Source: Orobanche coerulescens (lineage: Eukaryota; Streptophyta; Magnoliopsida; Lamiales; Orobanchaceae). Taken from it: 64,000 bases of DNA. Numbering within the stretch: position 1 is the stretch's first letter; each line of letters starts with the position of its first letter. Positions 1-10,709 of this stretch are shown here, piece by piece. The stretch lies in contig CM065810.1 in the NCBI GenBank assembly GCA_033398695.1, positions 142,381,215-142,445,214 of the forward strand, given 5' to 3'. The notes under the pieces were generated by a model that saw only the letters and a list, made by a program, of their open reading frames with translations, ran no database searches and was not told where the DNA came from. Position numbers and translations under genes: made by a program.

Positions 1-999
1 TGGTGGAAAATGGCATTTCAAATTAACGTGGCCTGAACGGCCACAATTATAGCAAGTCACCGTGCGATTTGAGGTACCCAGAGTAGGACGGTAGCCCCTC
101 TTTCCTTTATTAGAACGTAACGACTGTCCGGCAGAACGGTTAGTCGTCTGTGACCTCTGAAAGTTGCCACTCTTAGAGTTAGAAAAGTTTCCCGCGACTT
201 TCTGCTTCTTCGGTTCTTCGAAGGTATCATTGTCGGGGTTCAACATATCATGGGCTAAAGCTCTGTCCTGATACTCTTTCAGTGTGGTACAAGCAAATCC
301 GGCCATGTATCGCCGTAAGTCCAAATTCATCCGCATATCAAAATAACGGATCTTATCACGCTCGTTGCGCACTTGATCCTTCGCATGGATCAATTGTTGA
401 TTGTACTCCATGATCGCCTGCGAAACGGGAATATCCTGTGGTTTAGCCTCGAAAAAGGCTCGGATTCGACCCTCTCGCACCGGCCAAGGACAAAACTCGG
501 CCTCCAAAAGCTCCTTAAATTCATACCACGTGGCAATACGATCTTGTGGCTTGATGACCTTCCACCAAGTAGCGGCCTCCTTAGTGAGGAAATACTGAGC
601 AATCGGTACTTTCCTCACCTCGGGGCAATCAACCGCCTCGAAAATCTTCTCCAATTCCGCTAGCCAATCTTCCCAGCTTAACGGGTCTGTGGCACCGCCA
701 AACTGTGGAGGGTGCATACAGATTACATTCTGAAGCAAGGCATCCGTGTTTGGGTTCGGGTTATTCAGCTGAACAGTTTGGGCTCAAATGGTCATCTGAG
801 TAGCCAATTGTTGAAGCACATTCGCCACTCCAACGTCCGCGTTGTTCCTCTGACCGTCTGACTGGTCGTGCTGACTCTCGGTGTCGGGATGCACCGAGTT
901 CGAAAAACTGGGGTTGGTCGACCCCGCAACTGAACTGATGGAAACGGCCGCGCCACGACCTCTTCCTCGTCCACGGCCACGGCCCCTACCAGCTGACAT
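1..999 (-). pseudogene. Gypsy G gag polyprotein (one in-frame stop, 3' end off window)
   Basis: Gag is the structural capsid/nucleocapsid protein of an LTR retrotransposon. Reading starts at the ATG at 999 with an Arg-Gly tract (MSAGRGRGRGRG), a common N-terminus in plant chromovirus gag. An in-frame TGA lies near 784, after ATQMTI. The frame then continues through a typical retrotransposon gag core (PPQFGG, WEDWLAELEKIF, AQYFLTKEAATWW, KDQVRNERDKIRYFDMRM). At the window edge is a complete CX2CX4HX4C zinc knuckle, CYNCGRSGHVNLKC. The same family appears as the gag of element B at 15816-16910. A single stop in an otherwise open frame suggests fairly recent inactivation or a sequence error. Confidence 0.88.
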
Positions 1000-1226
1000 A
1001 CTGAAGAACACACAAGGTACGTAAGCACAATTCAATCGCACGTCATTAAGGTGATCGATTCTCAAGAATACCAATAAAAGAAGCATAATGAATAAGGAAA
1101 CATCAGGAGAGTGAGAGGTCTTACAAGTACCGGTCGCACTGTGATGATAGCAGAGTAGTGATACTGTGGACAAATGACAACTCATTCGACCCAAAAGACC
1201 GACATCCTAGGTATCCATAGACCTAA

Positions 1227-1238
1227 GCTCTGATACCA
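1227..1238 (-). other. Primer-binding site of Gypsy G (tRNA-iMet type)
   Basis: The minus strand reads TGGTATCAGAGC, complementary to the 3' end of plant initiator tRNA-Met. It lies 5 bp after the LTR 3' end at 1244 and fixes the orientation of the element. Confidence 0.93.
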
Positions 1239-1801
1239 TATTCTGTAACACCCCCAAGTTATTCAGGGAATATTACAGCGCCGTAAGCCCCACCGTGGGA
1301 CCCACAAGACTAAACATACGCGGAACTATCAATTTTGACCGAGAAGGTCTACATACAATGGGATGAAGAACAATACAAGGGTATTCAGAACATAACCAAT
1401 GTATTCATAGACATCACAACACGAATCAATACCTCGGCAAACACAGGTCGGAACATCAAGGAAAATGGAAAACAATACTCGAGTATTCAATAACCATTCC
1501 AGTACAACAACACTGAATGGAAAACTCAAAACATAAACGGAGGAAGAAACAGTATCACACTTGCCCACCATCTTCATGCCGACCCGATACCTGCCTGTCC
1601 GCTCTCCTGGAACCTGAAATACATAAAAAGTATTTCCCCCATAAAGGGGTTAGCCGTCGAATAGCTCGTGCAAGTATATCAAATATGAAACACAATACTT
1701 CTCGACAATAAAGTAAATGTAACCGTCAATTCATCAATTCAAGACTAGTATTCCGGAATAACTAAATCTCATAGCATCACATCAATACATATATGAATAT
1801 C

Positions 1802-1936
1802 GTGGAACCACACCAGAGGCTACGGAACCCTCAGAGGACCCGTCGGTCCGTCCCGGAGTGGTTAATTCATATTATCCATGGAATCGCACCAGAGGCTACG
1901 AAACCCTCAGAGGACCCGTCGGCCCATCCCGGAGTG
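1802..1936 (-). repeat. Two-copy tandem repeat, period about 76 bp, in LTR G
   Basis: Two adjacent units share CACCAGAGGCTACG, CCCTCAGAGGACCCGTCGG and CCCGGAGTGG. They resemble, on the opposite strand, the 85-bp tandem units of LTR D (35450-35590), which suggests a shared ancestral module between the TATA box and the hairpins. Confidence 0.8.
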
Positions 1937-2576
1937 GATATACATAATCATGCCATTAATATTTCTTACTTTCAAAGTCGAGAACGCACATTCATAAATA
2001 TATACTTGCCTTTGAGACATCGAGAAATCGAACACAAAAACGGTATAAGTTCGGTAGGTCCAAGAACGCGCTTCCGGCACCTAAACGATTCGCAAGGAAT
2101 ATGATAGTCAAATATATATACTCAAATTATATAATAAAAATTCCGAAACCCGTCTACGATTTATGAAAAATACACGGGTAAACAACTAGAGGTTGGAAAA
2201 TCGCTCAAACTCCCAAAAGTCCGAAAACGGCACAATCAAGTCCGTAAAATCGTAGGAAAAGCATGCATACCGTATAGATACATCATAATCTCAAGGTTCT
2301 CAAGCTTCAAATCGGATAAATCCGACGAATCTACGAAAAACCCCAAAATCCAACACAATATCGAAATCCAAGATGTTGAAGAAATTACCTCTTGAAGATC
2401 CAAGTACTATGATCCAAAGAATACGCGATAGATCGATGATCCGGGCTTCCCAACCGAATGAAATTGATAAAAATTCAATACTCAAGAGATAGATGATGCC
2501 AAGTTCTCTCCTCAAGCTCTCTCTCTCGTGTGGGTTGAAGAAAATGGAGGAAATGAGCTGCATCTCGCTCAAAAAG

Positions 2577-2821
2577 CATAATTATGCAGTTGACCGCATT
2601 GTGTGCCGCGGCTCAGCCGAAGTGTGCCGCGGCACAGGCCCAAAAACTGCTCCCAGGGCTCGGCAGTGTGCCGCGGCCCGGCTGGCGTGCGCCGCGGCAC
2701 CGGGTACAGACGGTTTTTGGCCGAAGATGCAACTCGAGTGTGCCGCGGCACCAGGTACAGTCTACTCGGCCAGGTCTAGAAAATGTGTGTGCCGCGGCGC
2801 ACACTCCTTGTGCCGCGGCCC
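2577..2821 (-). promoter_or_regulatory. U3 promoter of LTR G: 12-bp palindrome array plus TATA-like element
   Basis: Seven copies of GTGCCGCGGCAC or close variants start at 2603, 2624, 2668, 2689, 2740, 2789 and 2810. Three neighbouring pairs are exactly 21 bp apart. The 12-mer is a perfect palindrome. The array ends about 13 bp upstream, in the sense of the element, of an AT-rich TATA-like palindrome GCATAATTATGC. A role as a dimeric transcription-factor platform is inferred from position and symmetry. Confidence 0.7.
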
Positions 2822-3032
2822 ACACCCCCCTCGGGTCCTAAAATGATGAAAAATGACCCGGGAAGAGAATAAAAGCAATAGGACTCAATATCTGGGAAAC
2901 AATAACACGAAATGAAAGTACGGAAATCCTAAAACGGTGATTCCAAGCAATAATTACAAGGGTTCGCCCAACAAAACACAATTTGAACAATGAGGAGATT
3001 TGAAATGACATGAATTTCAACCGGGTATTACA

Positions 3033-3196
3033 AAGGTTCAGATAGCAGGTGGCTCAAATATCAAAGGTTCAAATAATAGGGGATCATAGCAATGGCATAG
3101 GGAATCCTAACAAAGGATAGATCAAGAGATAGTGGCAAAATTTCAAATATCAAAGGTTCAATATCAATGGTTCAAGTTTACAAGTATATGAAGAAT
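3033..3196 (-). repeat. LTR A, left segment (E/F-type Gypsy LTR)
   Basis: Short degenerate repeats of the type ATCAAAGGTTCAA, and the run ATCATAGCAATGGCAT followed by GGGAATCCTAA, match solo LTR F at about 54990-55110. The segment is bounded by the insertion of Gypsy G on the left and CACTA on the right, and continues at 7693. Confidence 0.75.
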
Positions 3197-3224
3197 CACT
3201 ATAAGAATAAACGTCAAAGACCTC

Positions 3225-3510
3225 GGATAATATCCGAAGTAAAAATGTTATAATTACCGAAGTCTATGTTCGTGTAGTTAAAGGTATACTTTAGACTTCG
3301 CTTATTAGACGAAGTCTAATATCGTAATAACCGAAGTCTATCTCGGTTTTTAGAACCCGAATATGGGGGTTTGCGAAGTAAAAAAGGTCCTTCCACTTCA
3401 GTTATTTTATAATCGCTGAAGTGTATATTTCCTGTTACACTCCTTTTTACTTCGCTTATTTTATTTTGTGTCGCTAATTATATATCTCTGACTTCGTTTT
3501 TTATCCGAAG
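3225..3510. repeat. Left subterminal repeats of the CACTA element
   Basis: Many copies, on both strands, of a short motif around CCGAAGTMTA / TTACTTCGGT follow the left terminal repeat. Subterminal motif arrays of this kind are the transposase-binding regions of CACTA elements. Matching copies fill 7480-7680. Confidence 0.8.
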
Positions 3511-4048
3511 TAAATAACCACATTGCATATTTCTTTTCAATTTGTAAATATAGAATCCCTGTTGTACAAAAACATGATCCACCCAATAAAAAACCTCAAT
3601 TCACAAGATCTCAACAACACAACCTCAAATACATCAATCAACCTCATTAAAAATCCAACAAACTCAAATCACAAGATCCCAATTCAATAACACAAGATCA
3701 TAAGCATTGATAATAATAATAAACCACAATTTCATATATAAACGGCGGACTGTCGTACAAAAATGCCAAATATTCAGATTCACGTGATTCACAAGTTTGC
3801 ATTGGGCATAACTATAATATGCCAACATCAAATAAACTTCCACAATGTCTACGAGACACATGCATAGGTCTAGCTAATGGACTGCACATTAACAAAACAT
3901 TCACCATATTTACCCGATCAAACGACATGTTCTGATCTAACTATACCAACAGATATGCACCAAAGTACCAGTAGTGTTGCAACCAAGACCATACACATAT
4001 ACAACTGATTTGAAACTAGACAAAGAACTTCCTGACAATAAAGCCAGC

Positions 4049-4150
4049 CTAAGCACCATCGAAAAACGTGTAGACGAACTTGCTCCACTCGTTCCTGACT
4101 TCATCATACTGCTCCTGGGTGTAGTATTGGTCTTTGACTGAACCAGGATA
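4049..4150 (-). pseudogene. Captured terminal exon, gene not recognised
   Basis: After a pyrimidine-rich stretch and a CAG acceptor, 33 codons (beginning YPGSVKDQYYTQEQYDEV, ending VYTFFDGA) run to a TAG at 4049-4051. The spliceable acceptor, open frame and stop suggest the last coding exon of a host gene carried by the CACTA element. I cannot name the protein. Confidence 0.5.
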
Positions 4151-4274
4151 CTGAGCAAATCACATTGAAACAAAAAAAAATAGATTAAGTACGTTCATAA
4201 AAGATGCATCAACATCACAAATTTTCAGTACCAAAACATATTATATAATATAAAAGGATGACAGAATTAAAATT

Positions 4275-4412
4275 ACATGATGTGTTTTTCCTGCACATGT
4301 GTTTTTCCTGCATGATGTGATGCCATGATGTATTTTTCCTGCACATGATGTGATGTCATGATGTGTTTTTCCTGCACATGATGTGATGCCATGATGTGTT
4401 TTTTCTGCACAC
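4275..4412. repeat. Minisatellite inside the CACTA element
   Basis: Four to five imperfect units of about 35 bp contain CATGATGTGTTTTTCCTGCA. The open frame across it on the minus strand is a repeat artefact. Confidence 0.85.
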
Positions 4413-4607
4413 TTGAGCTTAGTAATAAGTTTTGTTATTTCCCTATTTAAGCATAAAAGAACTTGGAAAAACATGCTTCAGTTCGCTTCAGCATATCATC
4501 GAAACTATCAACAGCATAATGTTCAGCGTCATAAAAGCAGATCTCATACGGAACATTCAACATCATTTTAATAAAGTAATCATAAAGATGAAAGAAAGCA
4601 AGAGCAC

Positions 4608-4719
4608 CTCCAATATTGCATGAAATTCTTCTTTGGCAACCACCAGCCTATCAGTGTCACTTGAATCAACAACATATATAATGGCTTGCGTATTAGGAAA
4701 ATAGCACCTCCAATATGGC
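4608..4719 (-). pseudogene. Captured exon of an ARF-like GTPase (ARL1-like)
   Basis: The exon is entered by an AG acceptor at 4720-4721 and left by GT at 4606-4607. It encodes [20 protein letters not shown] followed by [17 protein letters not shown]. This is the segment between the WDLGGQ switch-II motif and the NKQD motif of ARF/ARL small GTPases, and it resembles plant ARL1 most closely. In the intact family it is a Golgi-associated GTPase. The P-loop exon and the NKQD exon were not found, so no functional protein can be made from here. It is a gene fragment transported by the CACTA element. Confidence 0.85.
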
Positions 4720-5689
4720 CTAAATAGCAACACCGAAAAAATAAGCATCAAGGTACATTTGTTAACTACAAAAAGCTAAATACAGTCAAACACATCTCTA
4801 ACAAAGCTTAATCAGTGAAAATTGTATGAAGGCAGGTTATATGAAGATTCAAAAAACAAGCGCGACTCTGTACTGTATCATCTGATTAAGAATAAAATGC
4901 AAACCCAATAAATCTTTGCTCAGAATGGACAATAACTCGAAGCAAATGCTAACCAAACAGGTGGTGCCAAATAGAAAACATGTATTTCTAACCTAATCCA
5001 TTTTCTTCATTCACTTTTCTCATTATGGGGTTTCACCCCTGCTTTACATAAATCTTCTCAATCTTAGTCAATAAAGTACAATTCCCAACCAAGAAGTTGT
5101 TAAATGGTAATGAAAAAACAAAGCACCGGATGAACCAGTACATAGGGAAATATTAGCTTGTAAATGGAAGATACTTACAAAGGCAAACAATCAAGACAAC
5201 AGGTATAACGGGAGAATCAAATAAAGTTACTTATACTAGTCTGCCCGCCTGCCACAAGGAAAGAAGACACAGGCATTAGAGATGGACTTCAGAATCACTT
5301 CTTCCATCACAATGAATGATTAGGAAGTGGGGAGGGGATGGGCGTTTACAGAAGAAACATAAAATAATTTTATGGCTAAAGTGACAATGGATGAGCTTCA
5401 GAAGTAAACTGCAACACGAACAATTATTTTATGGCTCCTGCTCTGCGTAAGATTGAAATCTATATCTTGTGTTTTAAGTTGTATGTATAAAAATCTGGGG
5501 CTTGTTGTTGGATTTGTTGTTGCTTGGAATATGTTTCATCGTATTGATTGTTGTTATTTGGCTTAAGTGATTTTTTTATACTTTTAATATTATATATTAT
5601 GCCTTACATCTGAAATTGCAGGTTGAACAATGGAAGAAAAGGATCGCAAGAAAAGAAAAGAAAACAGAGAGCAGATACAACGAGAACAC

Positions 5690-6225
5690 AAATGCACCAA
5701 CCTTAACTTTTTTCTTTCTTCTTCTTGACCTTTTTATTTGAGGAGGCGGCGTCTCAATATTGTTGCTCATTCTCTCATCCGATGATGTCTCTTGAAACAA
5801 TCTTCAATTTCTTCGCTGGACACCTCTTCAAGAAGAAGCCACTCATATGAATCATATTCGAAGGCAATGAACAAAGATGCTGTGTCACAAACACTCGGAT
5901 GCAACACTTTTGTCCCATTATTTCTGCTCAAATGGAAGGTTGGGCCATCCACGGGTTCGAATACCAAAGCAACACCACCACCGACAAGTATTTCATCACC
6001 ATTAACCTTCAGGTTTGCTTGAATTTCAAGCGAGGAATATCTTGCACGCCACCGTAGATGACTTAATAAGAGCCCCAAAGTCCACTTCCGTAGTGTGCTA
6101 TCAAAGGGCACACGATCGATACAACACTTTAGTCTCCCTTTACCGGTAGCGGATATGATACCACTCACTTCACAACACTTATCCTCCACGCATGGAACCC
6201 AAGGGAGGGGGATGTGGATGAGCAT
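5690..6225 (-). pseudogene. Captured plant gene fragment, product not recognised (exon 2 segment)
   Basis: A 152-codon open frame contains PFDSTLRKWTLGLLLSHLRW, EIQANLKVNGDEILVGGG and VLHPSVCDTASLFIAFEYDS. Composition and codon use look like a real plant protein and not shadow sequence. Near the end a second frame takes over (ETSSDERMSNN, then a Lys/Arg-rich KRSRRRKKKVKV), which implies a single-base frameshift near 5800. With the exon at 6538-6660 it probably comes from one gene. I could not assign a family. Confidence 0.55.
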
Positions 6226-6537
6226 GTTTAAAGGTAAAAGTCTCCAAATTATTGTTCTTGACCAACTACATTCACTTTATTTTTAAATTCTTTGTAACAT
6301 CAATGTAGCAAAGAAAGTAAAAGTTATGCACATACACTTCATCGTTCTCTAACATCAATTAGTTGTGCCTCGTCAAGAAAAGATGGATCTTGCATTTTCT
6401 CATGGAGCTCACACGGATGAATATGTTCAAGAACCGATTCCTCTCTCGTATATAAAGAAAGAGAAAAAAAATAAGAAACAAAGAAACTACATGCCCAGTT
6501 CTTGCAAAAACTGCTCCGGTTACATATGAAATCTTAC

Positions 6538-6660
6538 CTTTCGAGAGAGCTTGCAACAAATGCCAACCAGATTTGGTCTTGCACCTTACAACTTTATTTA
6601 ATGGAGCACTAAATGCAGCCTCCTCAAACTCGCACTGATATGTTTCACAATGAATACCAT
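6538..6660 (-). pseudogene. Captured plant exon, product not recognised (probably the same gene as 5690-6225)
   Basis: One frame reads GIHCETYQCEFEEAAFSAPL and then NKVVRCKTKSGWHLLQALSK. It ends at a good donor site, AAAG then GTAAG at 6537. It lies in the same orientation, upstream of the 6225 reading frame, with an intron-like gap. The upstream boundary is not clear. Confidence 0.5.
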
Positions 6661-7084
6661 TTCACAAAATGCAACCGAGGGAAATGTCGGTGAAAACATC
6701 ACATATGATGGATTCAGGAACAGAAATAACAAGACAGCATATTGTAAGAAACAAGCTCGAATCAGAACTGGATCCACATTGAGTTGTCTTCTTCCATCAG
6801 ATACTTCCACTGACCTTTTACCGCAAAAAAAAAAAAAAAAATGTCTGCTAATTACATAACATTATTTTTTCATTTCCTTGATTCAACCTCTATAAGAGCA
6901 TGACTTGAAGAATGAAAGAAACGCCTAGTCAGTCTTTATTTGATAATATCAGAAGGGAATAAATTCCATAACTCAAGAGTCTGACAGGTTCAGGATAGAG
7001 ATGAATATAAGAATCATACCATCTGGCCCTTTCTCACCCAACCAAGCATGCCCCCCTCCTCTTTCGATGGGCAAATCGAGTACT

Positions 7085-7445
7085 CCACAGCCAAGTCACT
7101 CAAATTCGATGAGTGAGTGGTATCATATCTGCTAGGTGGAGAATCTCGACCACTGGGAGCACGAAGGCAAGGGTTTTTCCCGAGCTGGTGGAAGCGTCGA
7201 CGGCGATGCATAGCAATTAGCAACAGGATAGTGGCTGCCTGAACTGGAGTGCAGAACTCGAAGCTGCCTTGGGTGAGGGCTTCGAGCACCGGCTCGGAGA
7301 GCGGAGGGTTGAGATTGGAGAATCGCGTGGTACTGAAAATGAGCGGACGAAGAAGGAGGGTTGAGATTGGAAATGAGCGGGCGAAGAAAGAGGGTTTTTT
7401 TGGAGTATGAAACATTTTTGGAGTCTGAAAAATAATTGAGCTCAA
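7085..7445 (-). pseudogene. Captured 5' fragment of a DEAD-box RNA helicase (RH18-like)
   Basis: From the ATG at 7445 the frame reaches [28 protein letters not shown]. This is the Q-motif region of plant RH18/Spb4-type DEAD-box helicases, which act in large ribosomal subunit assembly. After a frameshift near 7210, another frame shows a Walker A motif in the altered form DASTSSGKT, followed by [11 protein letters not shown]. Similarity stops there. The fragment abuts the right subterminal region of the CACTA element. The frameshift and the missing DEAD, SAT and HRxGR motifs make it non-functional. Confidence 0.82.
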
Positions 7446-7479
7446 GTATATTTAAAAAATTGCGTCAAAAAAAAAATTC

Positions 7480-7689
7480 ACACTTTTTACTTCAGTAATT
7501 ATAAAATTAGCGAAGTCTTTGGAATTTAAAATTTCTAACTAGCTCGCTTTTTGTTTGATACCATTTCAAGTCTATGTGTGTAGTTTACTTCCCTAAATTG
7601 AAAAGCGAAGTTGTTGTTTGTTTTTACTTCGCTAATATACATTACCGAAGTGAGACGTACCGAAGTCTTTGATGTTTTTTCTACTAGTG
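7480..7689. repeat. Right subterminal repeats and terminal inverted repeat of the CACTA element
   Basis: Repeated TTACTTCGCTAAT, ACCGAAGT and GCGAAGTCTT motifs mirror the left end and finish in TAGTG at 7685-7689. Confidence 0.82.
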
Positions 7690-7692
7690 AAT

Positions 7693-9614
7693 GTTTTAAG
7701 AAAACTAGTTTAGAAAACTTTACAGTTTATTTAGAACGTAGTTATCACAAAGGTATTTCCTTAAAAACATATTTAGCAAGAGTTATTTGAATCTCCATTT
7801 AAAACGGTTCTAGTATCACATTTTCAGAAATCATTCCATCATAGTTGTTCCAAATTATCCAGTTACATTTTAAAAGGTCTTTATGCAAAATTAATGAACC
7901 AAAGATGTCAAATGTACAAGTGTCAGGAGTCAATAGCAATGGTAGGGAACGAATCATAAGTCATGAGAAACCTTACTGAAAGGTCAGAATATCTGTACCT
8001 CAACCCGATGACAAAGCAAATAAGAGAAAGGATCAAATGGAACAGGAACCACTCCTTCTTCACAGCACCTAGACGAATCAGAAGTCGAGAATTATTTACT
8101 GTTTCATTTTCAGATCATAATTCTTCTTTTTAGGTTATCTTTCCTTTTTAGGTAACTTTCTAATTTTAGCAGCTTTCCAAATTTAGTAACTTTCCAAATA
8201 TAGTAAGTTTCCACTTTAAGTAAGTTTACTCATTTTAATGACTTCCCAAAAATAGAAGGTTTCCAAAATTAGTAAGTTATGATGTTCAAGGGTTAATTAT
8301 GTCAACTTTCAATATTGTAGGGTTTTAATTGTAATTATGCCAAAGTTAAGGGTTTAAAATGTAAATATAGCAAGTTCTCATATTTTATTCAAATGATACA
8401 TAATTTCATGATTCTTTACTGATTAATCCTTCAAGTTTACCAAAATTACATATTACACCCTTCAATTAATTAAGTTTCTAATTTTAAACCTTTATTTATT
8501 TATATTTTCATTTTAATCTCTTATTAATTCAATTTAGCACACTATACCCTTAGCTTCCAAAATTTACAAATTTTCCCATCATCATAAAATGTGTACAAAA
8601 CAGCCCCAAGTATCAGAATTTACAAAACACACCCCTCATAATTAAATAAATGCAATTCGATATAAATATATGTGTTTATTTAACATTTAACCCTTCCAAT
8701 TACAAAATTAACACTTTATACCCTCATATTATATTTTTCTCAATTTACCACTGATGTAACAAGAGTTTTAAAAATGACCCATGACTTTACAAAATTACAA
8801 AATAAACCTTAATCTTTTTATTTCTTAAATCGGTTTTATAAAAGAAATACTCAAAAATCGACCCCTCACTATTCAGTAATCATTGAAGCATTAATTGCAC
8901 CAGGTTTACCCCCAAAACCCTAACCCTAAAATCCAAATCGCACCCTTTATCCAATTGGATCAGATTTTAAAACAAAAATCCAAAACAATTCGATCCAGCT
9001 TCAAAAATATGAAAACCCATTTTTCTAGAGTCGATCAGACATGATAGGACATATAAAAATTAATTTCGAAGTCCCATAATTTATTTAACCGATTTACATA
9101 TTTTATGTGTTTTTAGGGTTTTGATATTCAATAAATTCGTATGGCTTATAAAGCATGCATGATTCGGTTTTGTTATTTTCTACAGCTAGTGTGAGAGTAG
9201 AAGAGTGCTACAAAAATACCCAAGGTGTCAAGGATCGAAGGATGAGCAGCTGGGAATTATTCTTGATCGGCAACAGCAAATCGAACCAAAAAAATATGAA
9301 ACCGAACACCAAACCATTTCCAAACCTTGAAATTATTTTTATAACCTTCCTTGCAATTGTAGAAACCCAGGAAAAATGATCATAAATTTTTGAGAAGCCA
9401 ATGAAGCCGCGTTTTGATTTTTATAGCCGAGTTTCGGTGTTTTAGAAAACTAAGAAACGGTAAAATAAAATAAATAAAAATGGTAGGGCAAGTCTGAGCC
9501 GAAATTTGTGTAATCAGATAAAGACCAAATCAGATTTTATAATCATTCCATAATTATCTCCTTTTTATTATTTAATTTGTTAATTTATATCTCTGCATGT
9601 GGGTGTCTTCTTGA
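7693..9614 (-). repeat. LTR A, right segment, truncated by LINE insertion
   Basis: This continues LTR A after the CACTA element. It matches solo LTR F from about 55180 onward, including CATGAGAAACCTTACTGAAA, GGTCAGAATAT and the AT-rich downstream part. It has no gene. The CCCTAACCCTAAA run near 8920 is a short telo-box-like motif within the LTR. The right end of the LTR was lost when the LINE and Gypsy B regions were rearranged. Confidence 0.75.
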
Positions 9615-10709
9615 CATCCATTGTCGGTCCCAAGCCCGGATAAAAGAGGAGGGTTGCGGTAGGTTAGTGGCAGGCAGCGTAAAACTCGTCACATTCCATG
9701 GACATGAATCAAACATTGAAAATCGTTGGGGCGTCTCCTCAGAAGCGACGCGCTGCATTTCATAGGCCCGTGTGCAGTGATAAGTATGCGAGGGTTGCTA
9801 GGTCGTCGCCCAGAAGCGGCGCGCCACTTTTACATCTGAGGGTGGTGTCAAATGAGCAAGGATGCGCTACACTTCATAGGTCCGGGTGTAGTGGAAAATA
9901 TGCAAGGGTTGCTAGGTCGTCGCCCGGAAGCGGCGCGCCACCTCGAAGTATGGGTGTGGTGTCAAATGTGCAAGAATCCTTGCAGCGTGGACGGGGACAG
10001 ACAGAGAAGTTAGTTCTTGCGGCTAGTAAGGGTAGTAAGGTGCGGTTTGGAACTTGGAACGTTGGCTCTTTGACGGGGAGATCAGCATAAGTGGGGGAGG
10101 TTATGAAAAGGAGGAGAATTCACATAATGTGTCTACAAGAGACTAAGTGGGTTGGCGAGAAGGCAAGAGTGTTAGCTCCTTAGGGTTACAAGCTTTGGTA
10201 CTCTGGAAAGGATAGAAGTAGAAATGGAGTGGGTATCGTCATTGATAATGAATTCATTGATGATGTGGTGGAAGTGTCAAGAAAGAGCGATAGAATAATG
10301 AGTATTAAGCTTGTGATAGGGGATGAGTTTCTAACTATCATAAGTGCTTATGCACCACAAGTAGGATTGGATGCATCGATCAAACAAGAATTTTGGGAAG
10401 ATTTGGAAGAGGTTGTCGAACGAATTCCTATGGGTGAGAAATTGATCATTGGTGGTGACCTCAATGGGCATGTCGGTGTTAGCAGAGATGGCTTTGAGAG
10501 CATTCATGGTGGCTTTGGTTTTGGGGAGAGGAATGAAGCAGTAAATGGTATATTAGATTTCGCATTAGCTCATGACTTGGGTATTATGAACACTTGGTTC
10601 GAGAAAAGGGACTCTCATTTGGTGACATATAGAAACGGAGGTAATGCAAGTCAGATTGATTTCTTTTTAGTAAGGAATGTTTGGAGGAAAAGTTTTACTA
10701 ATTGCAAGG
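9615..10709 (+). mobile_element. RTE-type LINE, 5' part: leader and endonuclease domain
   Basis: The leader (about 9700-9980) has two copies of a roughly 125-bp repeat around GTTGCTAGGTCGTCGCCC. The ORF then shows the apurinic endonuclease motifs of plant RTE LINEs: VRFGTWNVGSLTG, CLQETKW, YKLWYSGKDRSRNGVGIVID, ISAYAPQVG, GGDLNGHVG and SQIDFFLV. In-frame stops lie at about 10088 (after LTGRSA) and 10182. The endonuclease nicks the target DNA for target-primed reverse transcription. The frame continues at 11976 after the solo LTR. The reverse transcriptase is missing. Confidence 0.9.

Larger units (their letters stand above)
1..3032 (-). mobile_element. Ty3/Gypsy retrotransposon G, 5' part (5' LTR, PBS, gag)
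   Basis: Reading on the minus strand, a 1789-bp LTR (1244-3032) begins TGTAATACCCGG and ends GGGTGTTACA. It is followed by a primer-binding site and a gag reading frame that runs off the left edge, so pol and the 3' LTR would lie outside the window. The insertion is inside LTR A: sequence right of 3032 resembles the interior of solo LTR F near 55000. The expected 5-bp target duplication on this side is AAGGT (3033-3037); its partner is outside the window. Confidence 0.9.
1244..3032 (-). repeat. 5' LTR of Gypsy G
   Basis: The LTR is 1789 bp with near-inverted TGTAAYACCC/GGGTGTTACA ends. In sense order it holds a palindrome array (2821 to 2603), an AT-rich TATA-like palindrome (about 2577-2590), a direct repeat (1802-1936) and a weak double hairpin (1637-1665: CCCC-ataaa-GGGG next to AGC...GCT). 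The same order is seen in LTRs B, C and D. Confidence 0.9.
3197..7689. mobile_element. CACTA (En/Spm) transposon, non-autonomous, carrying host exons
   Basis: The element is 4493 bp. It starts CACTATAAGAATAAACGTCA and ends, read inward on the other strand, CACTAGTAGAAAAAACATCA. The inverted ends agree over about 30 bp with a few mismatches. It is flanked by a 3-bp target duplication AAT (3194-3196 and 7690-7692), the expected length for this superfamily. No transposase reading frame was found. The interior instead holds minus-strand pieces of plant genes: an ARL1-like exon, an RH18-like helicase start and at least two unrecognised coding segments. It is inserted in LTR A, whose two halves abut the duplication. 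Confidence 0.93.

Noticed and set aside
2493..2846. Overlapping Cys/Arg/Ala-rich open frames on both strands
   Set aside because: They are shadows of the GC-rich GTGCCGCGGCAC array in LTR G; frames repeat the same peptide in phase with the DNA repeat.
8910..8940. Telomere-like CCCTAACCCTAAA
   Set aside because: Only two units, inside an LTR, with diverged versions in LTR F (56335, 56415); a telo-box-like motif and not a telomeric tract.
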